Assembly: GCA_026686845.1 (NCBI GenBank)
Contig: JAIVEN010000020.1
Span: forward strand, 8,769,501-8,833,500
Length of the DNA stretch: 64,000 bases
Direction of reading: 5' to 3'
Source: Adenanthera pavonina
Lineage: Eukaryota; Streptophyta; Magnoliopsida; Fabales; Fabaceae
Shown here: positions 1 through 11,329 of the stretch, piece after piece
Position numbering within the stretch: position 1 is the stretch's first letter
How the letters are laid out: each line of letters starts with the position of its first letter
Notes under the pieces: model-generated
The model's database searches: none
What the model was told of the DNA's origin: nothing
What the model saw: only the letters and a program-made list of their open reading frames with translations
Program-made: the position numbers and the translations under genes

Positions 1-297
1 ATTTCTGTATCCCAATGCTCACTCTTCTTACTTGGAGCAACCTACATTTAATATATTACACTTACAAACCAAGTAGTTAGTCCAATTTATATATCCAACT
101 TATGTTATTCATTGTAAAAGTACAATGGATATATTTACACACAGCATGATATATGTATTATAACCATAATTAAATACATGCTAATATGTATTTTACTTCT
201 TTAAGGAACATTATATATGTCAGATATATATAATACATTTATTCCTTATTACTCTATATTTGTCATCATCAAAACTTATGTTATACTAAATCTTACA
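1..297 (-). mobile_element. Sirevirus-type copia LTR, 5' end (partial)
   Basis: On the minus strand this is the start of an LTR (begins TGTAAGATTTAG) running off the left window edge. It matches 60992-61279, the LTR start of the Sirevirus at the right end, almost base for base with small indels. The boundary at 297 is sharp: beyond it the sequence follows the Tat-like LTR copy found at 33165 instead. The LTR therefore sits inside, and truncates, that older LTR. No coding potential. The element body, if any, lies outside the window. Confidence 0.75.
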
Positions 298-1790
298 CTA
301 ATATCCATGAATATTCTTAATAAAAATGAAAGCACATTCTCGTTGGTGATAGATAGATTTGTCCTATTTTTACAATATCATGATTTGTGTTCTATAAGCC
401 GAGGTGTATAACTACATAATTATAGCTATACTTGCCAAACATGTTGGCTAAATTAGTAGAATAACACTTCGTGATATTCTTTTGGACTTAAGTATTGTAA
501 CGATTTCTTTGTTATTTTTTTTTCATTCTTCTCTTTTTTTTTCTTTCCTTCTTTTCTTTCGTTTCTTTCTTTCTTTCTTTTCTTTTGTTTTATTATTTTT
601 TTTCCTTTTCTTTCTTCCTTCTCATTTTTTTTCTCTCTTGTTCTTTCTTCTTTCCTTTTTTGTTCTTTCTTTCTTTTCTCGAACTCGTTTTCTCTTTTTT
701 TTGTTCTTTTTTTTTCTTTTCTTTCTTTTCTTTTCTTTTATTGTTTTGTTTTGTTTTTTTTTTTTGTTCTCTCTAAAGGTTATGATATTAGATAATTATA
801 TCTTCTCTTTCTATACCATGGAATTCAATTGAAATACCCATCCTTCAAAGTTATGGTAAAAGGAACATATAACTTTAAAGGAGTTAACTTTTATGTGTTT
901 TATAATAATGATAGTTTGGTAATTAATTATATTATTCTTATTCTTTCGTGCGATTATGATAATATGATATTTTCTTATGAAATATATATGTTTTTAAATT
1001 TTTGCCTAGTGGGATTTTTTGAACCTCCATGGATGTTTAGATTATTAAATTTACCGGGTGTTGCGATGTGTTTCCGCTGGTATACTAATTAAATTATGCG
1101 TCTTATGGAAAATTCTTTATAAAGATTTTCTTAAATTTGATAAAATTTTGAACAACAATATTTCTTTAAATATAATTTTATAATATATTTTCAAGTTATT
1201 TTATGTGAGGTTTTTCAAAGCTTCCATAGGCATATAAACCAATTAGTGAACACGTAGGATTTTAGGAATCTCCATGAATTTATTCACAAGTAACAAATAA
1301 ATAGCTAAATTATTTTTATATATATAATATCTATAGTTCAATTTTTAAAAAATAACAAATATATATAATTTTTCGTAAAAAACACAAACCCATTGAGATA
1401 AGTTTTTACATCCAAACTACATGGACGTTGATTCTTATATTATGGTACATAGACCTTTGATTTTTATTCTAGGTCAAATCTGTCTTTGTAAATAAATCCA
1501 TTTTATTTATTTATTTTTTTTCTTTATACGAGTTTTATAAAGGTAAATAAAAAATTTTAAGGCTATATTGATTTTGTATAATCAACTTGAGGTAACTATT
1601 ATTATGAACGGGTGCTATGAGGTGCCTAACACCTTCCCCATGACGCAATCGACTCTCGAACCCTTTATGTTTCGTAGACCATTTTTTATTTTTTAAAAGG
1701 TTTTCCAAAATTCCTCTTTTAAAAATTTTGGTGGTGACTCTACTTTATTTTAATTTTTCATTTTTGGAAGTTTAAAAAATGGGTGCGACA
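298..1790 (+). mobile_element. Tat/Ogre-like gypsy LTR fragment with PBS-like end
   Basis: This is repeated with modest divergence at 33165-34420. It has a roughly 270-bp polypyrimidine tract (about 505-775), then AT-rich sequence, then the segment 'ggtgcctaacaccttcccc' followed by a GGTGGTGACTCTAC stretch near 1730. The latter resembles the tRNA-Arg-type primer-binding site (TGGCGACTC core) of Tat/Ogre Ty3/gypsy elements. The 5' part is missing because the Sirevirus LTR at 1-297 abuts it. The class call rests on these non-coding motifs only; no gag or pol is seen. Confidence 0.5.
505..775 (+). repeat. long polypyrimidine (TTTC/TTTTCT) tract
   Basis: Nearly pure C/T on the plus strand, mostly T runs punctuated by single C. 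It is conserved in position within the second copy of the same LTR (33369-33560). Long F/S/L-rich open frames through it are composition artefacts, not genes. Confidence 0.9.
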
Positions 1791-2248
1791 CAAATAAATT
1801 TGATTTGTGAATAATAATTTAGCAGATCTTATAGTTATTATATTACTTTTTTGTTTTATTTTCCTCTATATATATATTTTATATATATATTTATACCAAT
1901 ATTATATTAAACTTAATATTATTTTATGAATAATATATTGGAGCTCATATTTCTTATACTAGTTAATTTTAATATTAAAATTGTTAAACATTTAAATTTT
2001 AATTGAAAACTATTCAAGAAACTTTGGTGGACCAAATTATTAAATATGTGGATCTCAATTTAAATTACAAAATCAAATAATAGATGTGAGTTGTGAGATC
2101 CACCGTTGATCAAAAAATTCTTGATTAATTAAATGACAAATTGTAAACTCAATTAATAAATTTAGAAATGAATTTTATAGAAAATTTTTTTTCCTTTTGA
2201 TTGAATTCTATCTTGATCCTTTTGTCACCAATAACTCTAATCACAACT
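1791..2248. other. AT-rich intergenic/repeat DNA
   Basis: No credible coding sequence. It ends in the CAACT target duplication (2244-2248) of the solo LTR that follows. Confidence 0.7.
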
Positions 2249-2479
2249 TGTTGGATCAAGAGTTTTGATGATTCCAAACCAACACTTAAGAGCTTGGATT
2301 GAAGATATCAAAAGAGATCAAAACTGTTTCAAGTGAAGATTTTCTGAGTATTTGCTATTAGATCTTTTGTAGGATCTTTAGTTTTTGTTTAGATTGGGTA
2401 AAAGATTTTGATTTGAGAAAAAGACGTTTTCAAACCTTGATTTGAAGTTAAATCTTTACTTATTTGAAAAATACTCGCA

Positions 2480-3310
2480 AACAGACGAAGTTTGAAAGTT
2501 TAACTGAACTGTCAAGTTGGAAATTCGAACTTTGTTTTTGGAAATTCGAATTTCGAGCTAAAACTGAATAAGTCTGGAGAGGTGTCCCTCTGTCAGACGA
2601 ATTTTGGTCATTCAAAATTTGAATTTTCATCAAGTCTGAAAGAAGCCTTTTTGTGACAGACGAACTTCACAGTTTCAAAATTCGAATTTCAGACAAAATG
2701 CAATTTGTGAAAACCAAAAAAATTCGTCTGAAACTATGCTAAAGTTCATCTGAAATCAAGAAGAAACTAAGTTTGAAAAATGCTCTCTGACAGACGAACT
2801 TTGACTTAGCAACATTCGAATTTTCATTTGAGTCAAAGGAGCTACTTTGTGACATTCGAATTTCACTCTTTCAAAATTCGAATTTCAGACAAAACAAAAC
2901 TTGAGAAAATAGAAGAAATTCGTCTGAAAATTTGATAAAGTTCATCTGAGATCAAGAATGATTTAAGTCTCAAAACTGGTCTCTGACAGACGAATTTCAC
3001 TCTGTCAAAATTCGAATTTCAAAGAAAGTGAACTACTGTGCCTCTTTGAACGTTCAATGGACAGACGAATTTTGGGCATCCAAAATTCAAATTTCGAGGG
3101 TACTGTAGAAAATTGAAAACACTGTTCACGATTTACAGAAAATCTTTCTTCTTGAAAATTCGTATGTCACATTGTGAAAATATTTTATAAGTTTCAAAAT
3201 TTGAATTTCACTCTATGGACAGACGAACTTCGTATTTTAACGTTGGAAGCTTTAACCTTCGGTTCCTTCGAAATTCGTCTGTTGGCCAACCAAAATTCGA
3301 ATTTCAGTAT
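2480..3310 (+). repeat. palindrome-rich degenerate array inside LTR
   Basis: About nine loosely repeated modules, each pairing CAGACGAA[C/T]TT with the 12-bp palindrome AAATTCGAATTT or a one- or two-base variant. Examples start near 2596, 2656, 2792, 2851, 2986 and 3059. Spacing is irregular, about 60-130 bp. The same array recurs in the other Sirevirus LTRs of the window. Confidence 0.8.
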
Positions 3311-3419
3311 GTCAGAAACATTAAATGCGGTTGGTAAACGGATAGTTTTTCAGAGTAACCGTTGGATAACTTCCCCAACGGATAGATTTAGTCTCTAACG
3401 GATATTTGAGACCTAAATC

Positions 3420-3427
3420 TATAAATA
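3420..3427 (+). promoter_or_regulatory. TATA box of the LTR promoter
   Basis: TATAAATA in the context CTATAAATA[C/G]AA. The octamer and the bases around it are conserved at 21717-21724, 27594-27601 and, on the minus strand, 54293-54300. This is as expected for the Pol II promoter of the LTR. AACGG/CCGTT motifs crowd the 90 bp upstream. Confidence 0.65.
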
Positions 3428-4254
3428 CAACATCATTTGAAGTTGTGGAAAACGAATCAAACTTGTATATACCGAATTTCTGCTGAATCTTCATCTCAAA
3501 AGCTTTTACCCTTCCAACTTCATTATTTGTACTTAAACCTTCATATCTACTCTATTCAAGAGAGTTATTCATTTGTAAACAATCTACTCTTCATCTGGAA
3601 GATAGATTTACTTATGAGGGGTATTCACAAGGGGATTGGGAAGCACATAGAGAAAGTGCTTAGAGAGTTTGAGAGAGCTCAGAACAGAGCATACTCGTGT
3701 ACTGTGACTTTAGCAAGAAGCCCGTTGAAATTCTTGCTGGATAGTGGATAAATCTCAAGAGGTGTCTTGGGGACTGGATGTAGGTCAAGTGGATAGACCG
3801 AACCAGGATAAATCACTGAGTTTTCTTCTCCTTATCTCTACTTTTCAGCTTGCTCTGTTTTACACGTTATTTTCATTATACTGTGATATCTTCACTTGCT
3901 TTACTTTGTGCAAAAAAATTTCAATCTTCCCAATTCACCCCCCCTCTTGGGAAGTCAGCCTTGCTAACACAACTCTCATTACCCAATCAATTTCAATCGT
4001 TGATCCCATAAGATTGAGACCATGGTTGTATCTACATTTATCTTCATTTTGTAATTTCAAACTCAATATGACTATTATTGCAATTAATATTAGCAGCAAT
4101 TTCATAGATTTGCAAAATAAATAAAAGTCTCTTCTTACTTCATAACTTTTTAATCTTGGCTAAACTTGGTCTAAAGTCTTATCAATCTTGTTAGATTTTT
4201 TTTGTTAACTTAATGTTGAATGCTAGAAGATCATGGAGACAAAAATAAAAGATT

Positions 4255-4605
4255 GTTTAAAACAAACAAATAAATTGTATAAAAACTTATATTTAATTCA
4301 AATGAAATAGATATAATTGGCTAGGGAAAAATTAAAACAAAAATAAATTATATAAAAATTGGATATAAGTTAAACAAAACATATATAATTTGTTATGGAA
4401 AAAATTAAAGCACATATATAAATATTATAATTAATTGAAATAGATCTAAAAAATATGATTCTAAACTAAAAATCTAATAATAGGTTTTCGGGTATTTGAA
4501 TTTAGAATATTTTTACGGAGATTTTTCTAGAAAAATATTAAAATGTATAAATAAATTATATAAAAAATTACATATAATTTAAATGAATTGGATATAATTA
4601 TTTAT
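4255..4605 (+). repeat. AT-rich direct repeat, copy 1
   Basis: Very similar to 35940-36300 in the same orientation, with only scattered substitutions. No ORF or terminal structure was recognised. The surrounding 3970-4896 region holds no credible gene. Short open frames at 4579-4879 are AT-rich shadows. Confidence 0.75.
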
Positions 4606-4896
4606 AAAAAAATAGATATAATTGGTTATAATTAAAATAATCTCATTAGATTTGATGTTTTTAATTTTAAAAAAAAAAGAAATATTTGAACCTAACTGTG
4701 AAGCAAAATTTCCAAAGCACAAAATCATAACAAACCTCATTCGAAGACCAAAATTATTTAAAAAATATCTATACAAGTTACCTACTTTTATATATATAAT
4801 AGATATATTCAAATATTACACTATATATGACTTGCGGGAAGTTTCTTATTCAATAGAGAAAAAACATAATAAGATATGAACCACACATATTACATT

Positions 4897-7800
4897 TCAT
4901 GGCCACTCGTCCCCATTCTTCTTGAAGATGACAGGATTATACGTAGAAGAAATTATTTGAACAAGAAGAGGGAATTGTAATAATACGAAAAGGATTACTG
5001 GAAAACTAGCAAACATAATAACAGGAAGAACCCACAAGTGTGATCTCTGTTGTAGCATCATAACAATGGCTGCAGAAAAGGCCATCATCATAGTTGCAAT
5101 GGAGAGAAAAAGTGCAGAAAGACCTATAATCAATTTTTTAGGTAAGGAGTAGAGGAAATCGTCTTCTGCATAACGTGAAGTAAGGATTCCTAAAAATGTG
5201 AGCACAGACGTAGTAGAGGAAAATAATGAAAATGCATCTGAAATTATGAAAAATATAAATAACTTCTCTTTTGAAAATACTGGGAACCCTGAAGTTTGAT
5301 CGTTTCCCCCTGGAACAGTAAACGCTGAAGCAAACATGATGGTGACAATGAGAGCACCAACCACTGAACAAGAAGTTGCTGTATCCTTCATCCATTTCTC
5401 TCCTTCAATCCTCAGTTCTTTGTGGCATTTCCTGAATATGTCTAGAGGTTTCAAACCATCCTGACCTGGATATAGCATATTTATAGGCTCCAAATACTCC
5501 ACAGCCTATATTTGAGAAACAATTAAATAACAAATTAAATTTTCGAAATATCTCTATTCTAACACTATCTTAGAGATAAAATGGTCACTATTGAGAGGCT
5601 TTAAATTTTAGTTAATAATTAATGTCTAATAAGATAAGAACTTCATAAAACTATCCTTTTAAAAATTACAATGTTTCACAAGGTTGAAATAGCTAGACAG
5701 TAAGCATGCATCATTTGGTACTATAATATAATTAGTCAATAGTCAATTTCATCGATTAATCTCAGTAAAATTCGTATAAAAAATTCAAGAGCGTTAATCT
5801 TTTTTCTTTTATTTTTATTACCTTGAACCATTGCATTTCACTTTGCATTTGTAATGCTGCACCAGCGATACTGTTAAGATGGGACGGAGGAGCCAACAGG
5901 GCTGCCGCATGAAGCAAGCTAGTTTTAGATGTATGTGACCATTGAGCTATTACCTTCTTAAAGTGAAATCCATGGACGAGATTGAAAAATCTAGCTTGAC
6001 GATGTTTAATAGCTTTCAAGAAAACATTCAACCCAATTATAATTTCTCGGTTTTCTTTTGATACTTGTAACAAAAACTCAACATTCCCACTCACAGCGGC
6101 AGAATCAAGTGCTTTTGCAACTATATTCTTTTTTCTTCTATCCAGAAGTTTTACTTTCTCTTCAAGTAGGCTTTGAATTTTCTTTGCTTGTTCTTCCTGC
6201 AACATCATCTGTTGTATTCTCCTCATTCCTGGATAATTGGTAATTCATGTAAGTTTATGTCAATGAAATTTAATTATCAGCACTGAAACACTAAAATTGT
6301 CCAACTAATTACCAAAGCAATAGTTCGCAGACATACCTAGCAAATTATAGGTGAAGAAGATGAGCCTCTGTAATAGACCTAGCTTGCAATGGAACTTTGT
6401 TAACCTAAGGATTCCAAAGTATTGATTCTATACGTGTGTGTGTGAGAGAGAGAGAAAGAGAGAACGCTGTAATAATTAAGGTTAGGACTTTTTTAATACC
6501 CAATAGCCAGGTATAAACAAATTTAAAATCCAACTAGCCAATTAACGTGCCTTGTGCATTATAAGGGAATGTTTAATTTAAAAATAAACACAAGCGAAAA
6601 AAGTATACAATTAATATCCATGCATTGTTTATAAAAAAAAATAATATCCATGCATTTAAAAAATCACTTCAATAAATAATAAATGAATAGTGAGGAATCA
6701 TTTAATTTTATATTGATGTCATTGTCATATTAATTAATAAAAACTAAATAAATAATGATAAATAATTTTGGTTTTAGATCGAATATTGTTGTATTCGGGT
6801 ATACTCGATTTACATATATTATTTGTTTCATCATCTAATTAACTATAAGAAAACATTATACCACGATTCATTTTGTTATATAATCTCTTCAATTCTCTTT
6901 TGCTCTCTAAAGTCTAACCTTGAATCTTTTGACTTTCGCCTTCTTGTTGAATGTCCACATAAATATGATTGGTGAATGTTGGTGATGGTTTTCTCACATC
7001 TTCCATCCAAAAAAAAACAGAGAGAGAGAGAGATCAAATAAATGGAGAAACGTGAGCTTCATTAAAAAAAATAATAATTAAAAAAGTAATGAAATATTAA
7101 TTAATCAAAAAAAGAAAATGAAGATTGAATGAAGTTATTCAGTTATGCAAACTCGTTTTGTGATCGTTTCCACCTATTTATTCGTACTTAATTAAGAGGC
7201 AAACTGTATATATCAATTTCTTTAGCATGCATTTGCCAAAGGATAAATACAATGAGTGAATGGATATTCATTGAAACATATAACATAAAGAAAAAGAAGA
7301 TAGTTAAAGGTAGTAATATGTACTAACAGTGAAATATCCATCGCTTCCAGAACACAAGTTCACTTCTTCTGCGAAATTGAGGAAGATAGTATGCAATATT
7401 TGAAATTACTGAATATTGCGGGCGACAGGTTTGTGCAAAAAGCAGTTCTTGGTCTCGTTGAAGCAAATCCCAAACAATATCTATTTATAAAGAACGAGAT
7501 AGAATATCAAAACAAGTCAGCAAATAAACATACAGAGAAAGAGAGAGAGAAAGAGAAGAAATCATATATTGACTGAAATGTTGTATGAAATGAGTTAGTC
7601 TAGAACAAGCTATATAAGTTATATATATATTACCAAGATATCCTCTTTGCAGACATATATGGATAAGCATAATTGCGTTGGGGCCGCCATTTTTAGCTCG
7701 TTCATGGAGGACTCCCAAAGGCGTGACAGAATAGAGATAACATCCCATTTCTTTTCGACCATAAGATAAGGCAACTGTAACCGGAATCCATTTATTTTTT

Positions 7801-8535
7801 GTCCCTACAATGCCAAGCGTATTGCTGTTTTTTTTAATCATGCATTCTGCAATTCGAATGACTCCGCTATATGATGCAGCAATTGCAAGTGGAGTACAGT
7901 CATTAGAATCTTGTATTTCCAGGTCTTTTGCTGGGACTAATTTCACCAACTCCTCCACTATGCCAACCTTCCCAAGCATTGCAGCCACATGAAGAGCTGT
8001 TTGGCCTTCTGAATTAAGTTGTGCTTTCAATGCCCCAGGATGTTTATCAATGATTGCTTTTGTAGCAGACCAGTTGTCATCACATATAGCTTTGCAAAAA
8101 TCCGCCTCCTCAAAATCTACTTGCTCATTAGTCAATGTAGTCCCCAATTATTATATAAATACCACACGTACACAGAAAGATGGATAACGAGATTATTATA
8201 TTCTAGAGGCACTCACCTTGGGGAGGAGAATGTGGTCGATTGTAGGCACGATAGAGATTATCCCAAGCATCTTTGGCTTCAGAGGCACCTCTTATAAGAG
8301 AGAGATTGTCAAGCCCACATGAGATACGAATGGCGTGCAATGCTGCAGCATTCTTTCTACTCCATCTCGCAAACTCTTCCACACGATCTTCGTGTGTTCT
8401 TGGACTACTACTTGTCATCACTTCCCAAAGATCTTGAGCTATAAGATAGGTTTTAACCCATTCAAACCAATCTTCATAGTTGTCCTTCTTAAGTGGTTCT
8501 GCAACTATCTCGTTAAAATTGCGCTTCCCTGCCAT
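4897..8535 (-). CDS. ankyrin-repeat PGG-domain membrane protein with gag-like N-terminus
   Basis: Six exons (minus strand): 8217-8535, 7634-8116, 7328-7480, 6337-6378, 5822-6228 and 4897-5505. All introns are GT-AG. The exon phases fit exactly, giving 2013 nt and about 670 residues with no internal stop. Residues about 19-100 resemble the UBN2/DUF4219 copia-gag fold (NYEDWFEWVKTYLIAQDLW). Residues about 107-267 hold ankyrin repeats (TALHVAAMLG, TPLAIAASYSG). Exon 5 has a further, degenerate ankyrin block ending in the family motif GAALQMQ. Exon 6 has WMKDTATSC, then VPGG (about 533-535) and four hydrophobic helices. Plant PGG-ankyrin proteins act at the plasma membrane or endomembranes in stress and defence signalling; the exact role here is unknown. 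The 42-nt fourth exon depends on an unusual acceptor and is the weakest part of the model. Expression cannot be judged. Confidence 0.85.
6379..7327 (-). other. intron 3 of the ankyrin-PGG gene
   Basis: 949-bp intron between exon 3 (donor GTTAGT) and the 42-nt exon 4 (acceptor GCAAGCTAG). It carries (GT)n/(GA)n microsatellites near 6436-6465 and a GA run near 7019-7032. No open frame or transposon end was recognised. It is the largest gap in the gene model and the place to look for a missed exon. Confidence 0.6.
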
Positions 8536-8710
8536 AACTGATCAGCCTAAAGCTGTTGTTAGAGATGGCGAGACTCTATTCATGTAGTAGATGTGGGTTT
8601 GAAATTGTAACTAACAATTAATTGACTAATTCTTGATAGCTAAAAATATTTTCAATAGGGAAACTAAGTTGAAAGAAATAGAGATTATACTTATACACTT
8701 AGCAGGCAGT

Positions 8711-8794
8711 TGAACTTGACTGTATGAAGGAAACTGATCTCAGATGCTATGTTGAACTTGACTGTATGAAGGAAATTGATCTCAGATGCTATGT
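8711..8794 (+). repeat. 42-bp tandem duplication (two units)
   Basis: The unit containing GAACTTGACTGTATGAAGG, followed by CTCAGATGCTATG, occurs twice head to tail with one difference (AAACTG versus AAATTG). This is a recent local duplication about 180-260 bp upstream of the ankyrin-PGG start codon. Confidence 0.9.
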
Positions 8795-9323
8795 CAATGG
8801 CTTACTGTTCTTTTGCAACTCATGGTTCACTCACTGATATATATATATATATATATGTATGTAAATGTATATGTATATTAATGTTTATAGACATTTCATT
8901 CACTTCTTGTTCATTGGGGTTGAGATATTTAGGGACTGTTTGCAGTGTTTTCTGTTTTCTGTTCTTCAAAACTATTTTTAAGAATTAGTTTTGAAAATAA
9001 GAAAACAAAAAAATCTGTTTGAATAATTGTTTTCAAAATCATAACTAGTGAGTGATAGATGAGTTGTTCAAAATTTATAACTTTATCATTAATGAGGTGG
9101 ATGTTTCTTACTTTTTCTTATGTTTTCCAGAATAAAAACTACAAAACACCTAAAAGGTGTTCTGAGTTTTCTGTTCTTTTATTTTTCTATTTTTCAGAAT
9201 AATTTATAAAAAATAGGTTTACTAAACAAGTTTTCTAAGTTTTCTATTTTCAAAAATAAAAAATTTATTTTCAAAAACATAGCCTTAATAACCGGAGAGA
9301 TTGAAACGTAATGTTAAAATAAA

Positions 9324-9324
<1 letters not shown>

Positions 9325-9354
<30 letters not shown>
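9325..9354 (+). repeat. (AAT)n microsatellite
   Basis: An uninterrupted run of about ten AAT units, followed by AAGCG. It is likely length-polymorphic. Confidence 0.9.
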
Positions 9355-9355
<1 letters not shown>

Positions 9356-9600
9356 GCGAATGATATAAGCAAATTGTCAGCATGATCACGTGATGAGGGA
9401 GGAGAGAGGGAGGGAGATTTATGATGGAGCTTCAGGAATTTGGAACCAGAGGGAGCCTGCTTTGGCTAGAAGACACGTGTCCTGTAAGTGTTCAGAAGGC
9501 CCCGTGACGCATAAATGGGAGAACAAACTCAGTATGTTTACCATCACTCCATCAGTAAGCAAAGTTGGTTAGTATGAATTCATGTTCTGATTTGTTGCCT

Positions 9601-11329
9601 AAATTTGTTTTTTTTTTTTTTGCGCCACATTTTGTGGTTGTTACATTTTAAATATAAAAAGGCACACCGCGCAAATTAAATTATATTACATTATATACTA
9701 TATTATATTATATACTAAAAATTGATATAACAAAATTATAAAATTTAGCACGATGTAACCTTATTATAAACCTTTATTAAATTATTGTAGAATAATTATA
9801 TTTCAATAAATATAATAATAAAATAATTAGACTTAAAGAAATATGAGCTTTTCTTATATTTTTTTTCTAACAAAACTAATGTATTAGATATATTATTCCG
9901 TTCTAGTAAATATATATATATTATTTCAGTTTGAATATTTTAAAACTTGTACAAAAGGCAATCATAATAAATTAGATACTTGCCATTATTATAGTTATTT
10001 ATAATATTTACCAAAAAAATGTCAAAGATTTCATTAAGTTCTATTCTTAAATTAGAAAGACAATGTAAAAACAAAACTATGTACAAGGAAAATTATATAT
10101 TAAAGTATAGATTTATCACCATTAAATGTATTAATTACCCAATTATAAATTAAATTAAGCAAATTAATAGATGGGATGGAAAATTGAACACATCAATGTG
10201 CCACATCAAATTTTCCTTTTTTTTTTTAAAGATATTGAAATGGCACAACAGGAATTCAGTTTTAAATCCTACTTTATATATGATAGATTGACCAATTCAA
10301 AGATATATGATAGATTGACCAATTCAAAGCCACAATACATGTCCCACAATGTTGACGGAAATATAAGGTCTCCGCTGGGCAAAAGGTATGTTATATATAT
10401 AAATATACACACACAGAGATACATATTAATCTTATATCTTATAGTAAATGATAAAATTGTCACTTAGCTTCAATAGATCATTAACTTCAAAATTTGCCCC
10501 ATAAGTTGAGGTCCCTTCTATAATAGTAAAAAATTAAATATTTAAGTATATTATGGTTTATTCAATTATATAACTCAATCCATTTTGATAAAATACTGAA
10601 TAAATGTACTTAATATTAGTAGTTGTAACCTAATAATTAATTTGACTATTGATTAATGCTAATTCAAATAAAAAATAAATTAACCCAACATTTTGACAAC
10701 GCTGATGTTATTAATCTGCTGCTACGTGATTGTGTATCCTTTTGAAGGGCTTTTTACCAAAGCACGGAATCTAATCAATCTATAGAGATTGGAATGTGTT
10801 TGTTGGTTTTCTACACAGAAATGCTAATATTAGTGCCAAAAAGTCAGCAACTAAAAAAGATGGGGTATATGCTGCTGATATGTTCTAAGAGTTTGTTGTT
10901 GTTATTGTTTTCTTTTCTTTTTTTTGTTTTAATTTTTCCTAAAGCATCACTATCTGGAATCTACCTACTTTAACCAAAAGATTTATCAAAGTTCAGACTA
11001 GTCAAAATTGAGTTAGGTAAAATCATAAAGAGTGGTACAACTCTATTACTAAATATTTAATGCTGCTGCATTCCTAAATCTTGAACTTAAGATCTCTAGT
11101 TAGTGATGTGTACCAAAAAAATTTGTTGTTGATTGTAAGGCATAATTATATATATATATATATATATATCTTTTGCCCAAACCAGGTCTTAAAGTTAAAA
11201 ATTATAATAAAATTAAAGAACCAATGTGAAATCTCACTCAAAACTAAGAAACTAAAAGTATAATATTATGGAAAAAATTACAATCCATTCGATTCCTTTA
11301 TTTTATAATAAATCTCATAGTTATTAAGC
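9601..11329. other. AT-rich non-coding DNA with small tandem duplication
   Basis: No credible gene. A perfect 27-bp direct duplication (unit around GATAGATTGACCAATTCAAA) lies at about 10275-10328. TA-dinucleotide runs occur near 9910 and 11145. The motif GTTGACGGAAAT near 10352 recurs near 40163, so this stretch shares dispersed repeat sequence with the region around 40 kb. Confidence 0.6.

Larger units (their letters stand above)
2249..3969 (+). mobile_element. complete solo LTR, Sirevirus-type copia
   Basis: Begins TGTTGGATCAAG and ends GCTAACA. It is flanked on both sides by the identical 5-bp duplication CAACT (2244-2248 and 3970-3974), so both ends are exact and the element is a solo LTR of 1721 bp. 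It shares its ends, the CCAATTCACCCCCCCTC segment near the 3' end, the TATA region and the palindrome-rich middle with the LTRs at 20473-22263, 26485-28147 and 53732-61279. Solo LTRs arise by recombination between the two LTRs of a full element. Open frames inside it (3174-4124) have no conserved domain and I treat them as non-coding. Confidence 0.92.
8536..9600. promoter_or_regulatory. upstream region of the ankyrin-PGG gene
   Basis: No gene is seen. The region holds a near-perfect 42-bp tandem duplication (about 8711-8794), a TA run (8838-8857), an (AAT)n microsatellite (about 9325-9354), and a locally GC-richer patch at 9385-9560. That patch contains two CACGTG cores, TCACGTGA near 9387 and ACACGTGTCC near 9472. 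Such G-box/ABRE sites bind bZIP and bHLH factors. They lie about 0.85-0.95 kb upstream of the start codon, so a link to this gene is only possible. Confidence 0.4.

Noticed and set aside
482..832. 116-codon open frame rich in Phe, Leu and Ser
   Set aside because: It is the translation of a polypyrimidine tract. The same tract in the sister LTR gives different frames, and there is no domain.
3437..4124. Two adjacent plus-strand frames of 104 and 126 codons
   Set aside because: They lie in the 3' part of a solo LTR, cross its end and the target duplication, and are not kept in the sister LTRs.
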